From NCBI GenBank assembly GCA_013140955.1, contig JABFRY010000422.1, positions 1 through 5,928 on the forward strand: a stretch of DNA of 5,928 bases, written 5' to 3'. Below, one piece after another: positions 1 through 3,297 of the stretch. Source of the stretch: Acidobacteriota bacterium. GTDB lineage: Bacteria > Acidobacteriota > Vicinamibacteria > Vicinamibacterales > UBA2999. A model generated the notes under the pieces. The model saw only the letters and a program-made list of their open reading frames with translations, had not been told where the DNA came from and did not search any database. Every line of letters starts with the position of its first letter. Positions within the stretch are counted from its first letter, which is position 1. The position numbers and the translations under genes were made by a program.

Positions 1-289
1 ACTCTCCTGAGTCGGTCATGGGATCCCGATACTTCTTCCGAAGGAACCGCTCGCGGACCAGCACGTCGAGGTCCGGGGGAAAGGCGTTGGCGTACCGGCG
101 TTGGTACAGCGCGATGGCCCGGGCGTACTGCTCGCCCCGGAACACGAGTTCGGCTTCCTTCTCGCGGCGAATGTAGGTCTGCCAGCTCGGGAGGGCCACG
201 GACAGGACCAGGGCCATGACCGCCATGCCGACCAGGAGCGCCGCCATCGCGTAGCCCGACTCGTCCCGTTCTTGACCGCGCAAGTACAT
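1..289 (-). CDS. Atypical pseudopilin-like protein, 3' end cut by the window edge
   Basis: The reading frame starts at the ATG complementary to 287-289 and stays open for 96 codons to the window edge. A short charged leader ending RDESG is followed by a hydrophobic helix at about residues 13-35 (YAMAALLVGMAVMALVLS), then an amphipathic arginine- and glutamate-rich helix (RREKEAELVFRGEQYARAIA) and a QRRYANAFPPDLDVL segment. This layout is that of a class III prepilin or GspG-type pseudopilin, which a prepilin peptidase would cleave after Gly12. Its oddity is Ala at mature position 5, where pseudopilins normally have Glu. GspK-type minor pseudopilins are also known to lack this Glu, but nothing else here looks like GspK. 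I see no Shine-Dalgarno sequence before the ATG, and no better in-frame start upstream. It runs in the same direction as the secretin operon but is separated from it by a plus-strand gene. It probably helps form or regulate the pseudopilus; that role is inferred. Confidence 0.8.
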   Translation of the reverse strand, partial: MYLRGQERDESGYAMAALLVGMAVMALVLSVALPSWQTYIRREKEAELVFRGEQYARAIALYQRRYANAFPPDLDVLVRERFLRKKYRDPMTDSGE

Positions 290-300
290 GACAGTAGGAT
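272..300 (+). promoter_or_regulatory. Candidate sigma70-type promoter for the Ig/PKD lipoprotein gene
   Basis: TTGACC at 272-277 (five of six matches to the -35 consensus) and TAGGAT at 295-300 (four of six for the -10) are separated by exactly 17 bases. Transcription would start near 307, leaving a leader of only about nine bases before the ATG at 316, so translation would be almost leaderless. The -10/-35 spacer covers the start codon of the divergent pseudopilin gene. Found by eye; no expression evidence. Confidence 0.45.
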
Positions 301-315
301 GTTTAGAAGATTTCG

Positions 316-324
316 ATGATACCA
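316..324 (-). promoter_or_regulatory. Candidate extended -10 promoter for the atypical pseudopilin gene
   Basis: Read on the minus strand, 324 to 316 is TGGTATCAT. This is an extended -10 (TGn followed by TATCAT, five of six matches to TATAAT). The -35 at 17-base spacing (339-344, GGGACG on the minus strand) is poor, which an extended -10 can compensate for. Transcription would begin near 309, giving a leader of about 20 bases before the ATG at 289. The -10 coincides with the start codon of the plus-strand lipoprotein gene, so the two promoters face each other and overlap. Confidence 0.35.
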
Positions 325-1539
325 CGATCGCTTCGTCCCGTCCCCGGCCCATCCCGGCTGGTTTCCCATCTCTGCACGCTGTGGCTGCTGGCCCTCGTGG
401 CCCTGGTCGCGGCGTGCGACAAGGTGCCGCTGCTGGCACCCTCCCAGTCGACAATCACCTTATCGGCGAGTGCCACGCAGGCGCCGCTCAACGGTGACAT
501 CGAGATTCGCGCCACCGTGCTCGAGCAGTCGGGCTCCACGGTACAGGACGGCACGCTCGTGACGTTCACCACCACCCTCGGCACGCTGGAACCGCGGGAA
601 GCGCAGACGACCCGCGGCGTGGCCGTGGCCAGGCTGCAGACGGGCTCGACGTCGGGGACTGCGCGCGTGAACGCCACCTCGGGCGGCGCCTCCACGTCGG
701 GCGCCGACGGGGCCAGCCTCGAGATCGTCATCGGGGCGGCTGCGGCCAGCTCGATGGCGTTGTCGGCCGTGCCCTCCGCGGTGCCTGCGTCCGGCGGCAC
801 CGTCACGCTCACGGCCGTCGTGCTCGACGAAGCGGGCAACCGCCTCGTCGGGATCCCGGTCTCGTTCAGCAGCACGGCGGGCGCGCTGTCCACGACCTCG
901 GCCTCGACCGATGCCACAGGAGAAGCCCGCGTCCAGCTCACGACGAGCCGGGAAGCGACCGTCACGGCGACCTCCGGCTCGCGGACGGCCACGGCCACCA
1001 TCACGGTCAATCCCGCGGTGAGCTTCACGCTGGCCACCAGCGCGAACCCCGCCGTCAATCAGCCGATGTCCCTCACCATCACGCCGGGCACCGGCCCTGC
1101 ACCACGCGTGACGATCGATTGGGGCGACGGCTCGAACGACGACATCGGCTTCCTGGCGGCGACGCGCACCGTGGCGCATACCTACACCGCCGTGGGCTTC
1201 TACACCATCCGCGCGACGGGCACGGCGGAAGGCGACACGTTCACGACGTCGCTCAACCTGACGGTCTCGCAGCGGCCGCCCGTGGCGGTGACGGCCAGCC
1301 CGACGACCGGCACGACGGCCACCGACTTCTCGTTCACGATCACGCCGACGGCGGGCGCGCTGATCCAGAACGTGCGCATCGACTACGGCGACGGTGCGGT
1401 GGAGGACCTGGGTGCCATCGCGGCCAACACCGTGCGCGTGCACCGGTACGGATCGACCGGCGTGCGGACGGTCACCGTCACCCAGACCGAGACGAACAGC
1501 AATGTCACCACGGCCAGTGTCACCGTCACGGTGAACTGA
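316..1539 (+). CDS. Lipoprotein with two bacterial Ig-like and two PKD domains
   Basis: This is a 407-residue protein with a basic N-terminus, a hydrophobic stretch (LWLLALVALVAA, 22-33) and a lipobox ending at Cys34 (VAAC), so it should be exported and lipid-anchored. Cys34 would be the only cysteine in the mature protein. Four beta-sandwich repeats follow. An invasin-like Ig domain lies at about 44-125 and a second at about 143-232 (VVLDEAGNRLVGIPVSFSS is characteristic). PKD-like domains lie at about 234-320 (WGDGS at 269-273, HTY at 288-290) and 321-407 (YGDGA at 357-361, HRY at 376-378). There are no catalytic motifs, so a surface or periplasmic binding or adhesive role is inferred. The start at 316 has only a weak AGAAGA upstream, but no later in-frame start keeps a proper signal peptide. 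The gene is transcribed alone, opposite to both flanking pseudopilin genes. Asp35 at +2 would be an inner-membrane retention signal under E. coli rules, which may not hold here. Confidence 0.88.
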   Translation: MIPRSLRPVPGPSRLVSHLCTLWLLALVALVAACDKVPLLAPSQSTITLSASATQAPLNGDIEIRATVLEQSGSTVQDGTLVTFTTTLGTLEPREAQTTRGVAVARLQTGSTSGTARVNATSGGASTSGADGASLEIVIGAAAASSMALSAVPSAVPASGGTVTLTAVVLDEAGNRLVGIPVSFSSTAGALSTTSASTDATGEARVQLTTSREATVTATSGSRTATATITVNPAVSFTLATSANPAVNQPMSLTITPGTGPAPRVTIDWGDGSNDDIGFLAATRTVAHTYTAVGFYTIRATGTAEGDTFTTSLNLTVSQRPPVAVTASPTTGTTATDFSFTITPTAGALIQNVRIDYGDGAVEDLGAIAANTVRVHRYGSTGVRTVTVTQTETNSNVTTASVTVTVN

Positions 1540-1552
1540 CGTCTCCTCGTTC

Positions 1553-1598
1553 GGGGTCAGCCGCCGGCGAGGTCGGCGACTGACCCTTCGTTTCCCTT
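1553..1598 (+). terminator. Intrinsic-terminator-like hairpin after the lipoprotein gene
   Basis: Starting 14 bases past the lipoprotein stop codon, the arms GGGTCAG (1554-1560) and CTGACCC (1580-1586) pair perfectly. After a single C/A mismatch the stem continues with CGCCG/CGGCG, closing a seven-base loop GCGAGGT. A pyrimidine tract with several T runs (TTCGTTTCCCTT) follows at 1587-1598. The T tract is imperfect, and on the minus strand no T run follows, so the element fits termination of plus-strand transcription only. It could alternatively be a REP-like palindrome. Confidence 0.6.
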
Positions 1599-1653
1599 CA
1601 CAGCGGACGCGACCTGCGCGGGGTGCTTCCCTCTCTCCCGCCGCTCTCGCTTC

Positions 1654-1894
1654 CGCACAGTCTCTCCGCTCGCGTCCGCTCGGTCTCTCCGCTCGCGTCC
1701 GCACAGTCCCTCCGCTCGCATCCGCTCGGTCTCTCCGCTCGCGTCCGCACCGTCCCTCCGCTCGCGTCCGCTCGGTCCCTCCGCTCGCGTCCGCTCGGTC
1801 CCTCCGCTCGCGTCCGCTCGGTCCCTCCGCTCGCATCCGCTCGGTCGCTCCGCTCGCATCCGCTCGGTCGCTCCGCTCGCGTCCGCTCGGTCCC
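1654..1894. repeat. Minisatellite: ten head-to-tail 23-bp units plus a partial eleventh
   Basis: Ten gapless units begin at 1654, 1677, 1700, 1723, 1746, 1769, 1792, 1815, 1838 and 1861. An 11-base partial copy ends at 1894, and a degenerate copy may precede 1654. Each unit is itself two related halves, TCCGCTCGCG and TCCGCTCGGTCCC. The consensus has no A on the plus strand (12 C, 6 G, 5 T); A occurs only in variant units. Units 1, 3 and 5 carry CGCACAG or CGCACCG where units 2, 4 and 6 onward carry CGCTCGG, so the left half has a 46-bp higher-order period. Units 6 and 7 are identical, and units 9 and 10 share a GTCGCTCC variant. Because 23 is not a multiple of three and stop codons need A on the plus strand or T on the minus strand, all frames stay nearly open and give spurious repetitive ORFs. 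No spacers are present, so it is not CRISPR. Confidence 0.93.
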
Positions 1895-2301
1895 GGCTTC
1901 ACCTCAGTTCGGTGTCGACGACCTGATGCGTCGCGAAGCGCACGTGCCTCGATCCGTCCCATGCGTCAAGCTTCTCCAGACTGGCGCCGCCGCGGCCTGT
2001 GCATGTCGAGCCGGGCTGTACCGCAACTCCGACACGCGCACGGCGCGCCTGCATCGGGGGCGATCGGCAACACCCGCGTATCGCGCCAGCCTCGCGGCAC
2101 CTGCGGGAACGCAGCGAACGGTCGTGAGCAGGGCGATGCCGCGCCGGGAGGGCGCAGCTCGTGCGTGGCGCTGCAGAGACAGTGAAGAAGGACCTGCGGA
2201 GGTGGGCGTCCGGGAGCCGCGTGCTTCCCGGTCCGGCGTGCGTGCGACGCGACAGCGTCAGTCTGGCGAGGCGGTGGCCAGGAGCGGCCGACGAGCAGAT
2301 G
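1895..2301. other. Intergenic stretch with no recognisable gene
   Basis: About 400 bases between the repeat array and the end of the minus-strand operon. Open frames here translate to arginine-, alanine- and serine-rich low-complexity sequence without motifs or ribosome binding sites, and I find no tRNA arms. Two small foldable pieces are visible: a hairpin at 2101-2114 (CTGCG, loop GGAA, CGCAG) nested inside a seven-base complement (CGCGGCA 2093-2099 with TGCCGCG 2137-2143), and a bulged hairpin at 2210-2231 (CCGGGA with TCCCGG). Neither is followed by a T tract. Decayed coding sequence cannot be excluded. Confidence 0.5.
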
Positions 2302-2319
2302 GCGGGGCCGGCGCCCCGC
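2302..2319 (-). terminator. GC hairpin at the end of the secretin/pseudopilin operon
   Basis: GCGGGGC (2302-2308) and GCCCCGC (2313-2319) pair perfectly around a four-base loop, starting about 12 bases after the stop codon of the GspG-like gene on the minus strand. The position suits a transcript end. However, the following minus-strand bases (CATCTGCTCG) contain no T run, so it is at best a weak intrinsic terminator or a 3'-end stabilising stem. Confidence 0.3.
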
Positions 2320-2331
2320 AGCGTGCGCCGC

Positions 2332-2766
2332 CTACCAGTCCGCGTAGGGCGTGCCGTCGAGCGCCATCAGCTCGGAGCCGCTCTTCACGTCGAAGACGCC
2401 GGGCGCGAGCGCTCCGGCATCCAGGGGGCCGGGTTCGGCCATCACCGGCTGCCAGCTGTCGGCGGAGTTGGTGAACGGATCGACCGGCATGGCGCGGATG
2501 TACTGCATCTCGACGAGCGCCGCGAGCGAATCCGGGTAGCGGTTCTGGTCGGCGTAGTACTGATCGATGGCATCACGCAGCCGGAAGAGGTCCTCTTTCA
2601 GGACCGCCTCCTTGGCGCGCGTGACACTGTTGGTGTAGGTGGCCAGGCCTATCCCCGCGAGGATGACGATGAGTGCCATCACCACCATCAGCTCGATGAG
2701 CGTGAACCCGCGCTGCCGGCGCAGCCAGCCCGCCAGGCCCTCCGACCGTCCCATTTGTTCCCGCAC
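2332..2766 (-). CDS. gspG: GspG-like pseudopilin (type II secretion / type IV pilus family)
   Basis: From the GTG at 2766 the product is 144 residues: a 20-residue basic leader ending RRQRG, then the textbook prepilin helix FTLIELMVVMALIVILAGIG. Prepilin peptidase should cleave between Gly20 and Phe21 and leave Glu at mature position 5. The helix continues into a charged alpha segment (TRAKEAVLKEDLFRLRDAID) and the GspG-type globular core: QYYADQNRYPDSLAALVE, then MPVDPFTNSADSW, and a C-terminus GVFDVKSG...ALDGTPYADW. GspG is the major subunit of the secretion pseudopilus, held in the inner membrane before assembly. I preferred this start because GGAGG lies four bases upstream. A GTG at 2793 overlapping the previous stop (GTGA) and an ATG at 2754 are alternatives; all keep the same mature protein. 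It is the last gene of the minus-strand operon, 23 bases after the preceding pseudopilin if 2766 is right. Confidence 0.9.
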   Translation of the reverse strand: MREQMGRSEGLAGWLRRQRGFTLIELMVVMALIVILAGIGLATYTNSVTRAKEAVLKEDLFRLRDAIDQYYADQNRYPDSLAALVEMQYIRAMPVDPFTNSADSWQPVMAEPGPLDAGALAPGVFDVKSGSELMALDGTPYADW

Positions 2767-2770
2767 GCTG

Positions 2771-2775
2771 CCTCC
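2771..2775 (-). promoter_or_regulatory. Ribosome binding site deciding the GspG-like start
   Basis: GGAGG on the minus strand, four bases before the GTG at 2766 and 16 bases before the ATG at 2754. It is the only strong Shine-Dalgarno sequence near the candidate starts, and supports 2766 although the spacing is on the short side. Confidence 0.4.
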
Positions 2776-2789
2776 CGGTGCCACCCGCC

Positions 2790-3269
2790 TCACCAGTCCC
2801 GGTACATGGTTCCGTCGAGGGCCGTCCCGGTGCTCGACGAGTACACGTCGAACACGTTCTCGCCACCCCAGGAGGTCGCATCAGGTTCGTCCTGATACGA
2901 ACGCAGGCCCCACTCGGCACTGCTCGTCATCGGGTCCACCGGGATGCGCCGCAGAAACCTGAGCTTTCGGCCCGTCGCATCGTTGGCCGGCGTCACGCCC
3001 TCGACCAGGATCTCCAGACTCGGCGGGTAGCCCTCGCTGCCCGGCTCGAGATCGGTGGTCGGAATGCGACCCTGATCGACGGCATCCTTGAACGCGTCGA
3101 TCGCGGTCCGCACCTCGCGCAGCGCACGGCGCAGCTCGGCCTCGCGCGACCGGCGCGCCGTCACCTGGAACAGCGGCATCACGGCCGACGCCAGAATGAG
3201 CAGGATGGTCGTGACGACCAGCAGCTCGATGAACGTGTAGCCGTCAGCGGTGGGTCGTCGCAACACCAC
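2790..3269 (-). CDS. Pseudopilin with prepilin-type N-terminus
   Basis: From the GTG at 3269 this is 159 residues with a ten-residue leader ending RRPTADG, then the prepilin helix YTFIELLVVTTILLILASAV. Cleavage would fall after Gly10, with Glu at mature position 5. A charged helix follows (RRSREAELRRALREVRTAID), then a globular part with GYPPSLEILVEGV, a basic strand RKLRFLRRIPVDPMTSSAEW, and the ending NVFDVYSSS...ALDGTMYRDW. The IPVDP..S..W and FDVxSxS...ALDGTxYxDW signatures are shared with the downstream GspG-like protein, so the two are probably ancient duplicates forming different pseudopilus subunits. No ATG fits; the open frame reaches back to a TTG at 3311 inside the secretin 3' end (173 residues), and GTG at 3266 is also possible. 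I chose 3269 because it gives a typical short leader, but no clear Shine-Dalgarno sequence decides the matter. Translation probably depends on coupling to the secretin gene, 28 bases upstream. Confidence 0.88.
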   Translation of the reverse strand: MVLRRPTADGYTFIELLVVTTILLILASAVMPLFQVTARRSREAELRRALREVRTAIDAFKDAVDQGRIPTTDLEPGSEGYPPSLEILVEGVTPANDATGRKLRFLRRIPVDPMTSSAEWGLRSYQDEPDATSWGGENVFDVYSSSTGTALDGTMYRDW

Positions 3270-3297
3270 GCCCGTTTCGTGTCCTGCGTGTCCGCGC

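Noticed and set aside
16..369. Minus-strand open frame (117 codons) at the left edge
   Set aside because: It is a frame-shifted shadow, rich in Ser/Arg/Trp/Pro; the neighbouring frame from 289 gives a prepilin-like protein.
303..1058. Minus-strand open frame (251 codons) opposite the lipoprotein N-terminal half
   Set aside because: Shadow of the plus-strand gene, with no recognisable motif and no ribosome site.
1654..1894. CRISPR array
   Set aside because: The units are head-to-tail with no unique spacers, and there are no cas genes.
460..1962. Long minus-strand open frame (500 codons) across the lipoprotein gene and the repeat array
   Set aside because: Arg/Gly/Ala-rich, with the repeat array translated as a repetitive RERRDRADASGGTER-like string; the plus strand encodes a coherent signal peptide, Ig and PKD domains.
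1961..2185. Small plus-strand open frame (74 codons) in the intergenic stretch
   Set aside because: No ribosome binding site, no motif, and composition like the flanking non-coding sequence.
2210..2231. Terminator hairpin (CCGGGA with TCCCGG)
   Set aside because: The stem is short and bulged, no T tract follows on either strand, and it is over 100 bases from the nearest stop codon.
1623..2474. Plus-strand open frame (283 codons) encoding a 23-residue repeat (SARVRSVPPLAS-like)
   Set aside because: The absence of A in the repeat removes stop codons from every frame; the frame then runs into low-complexity sequence and overlaps the GspG-like gene.
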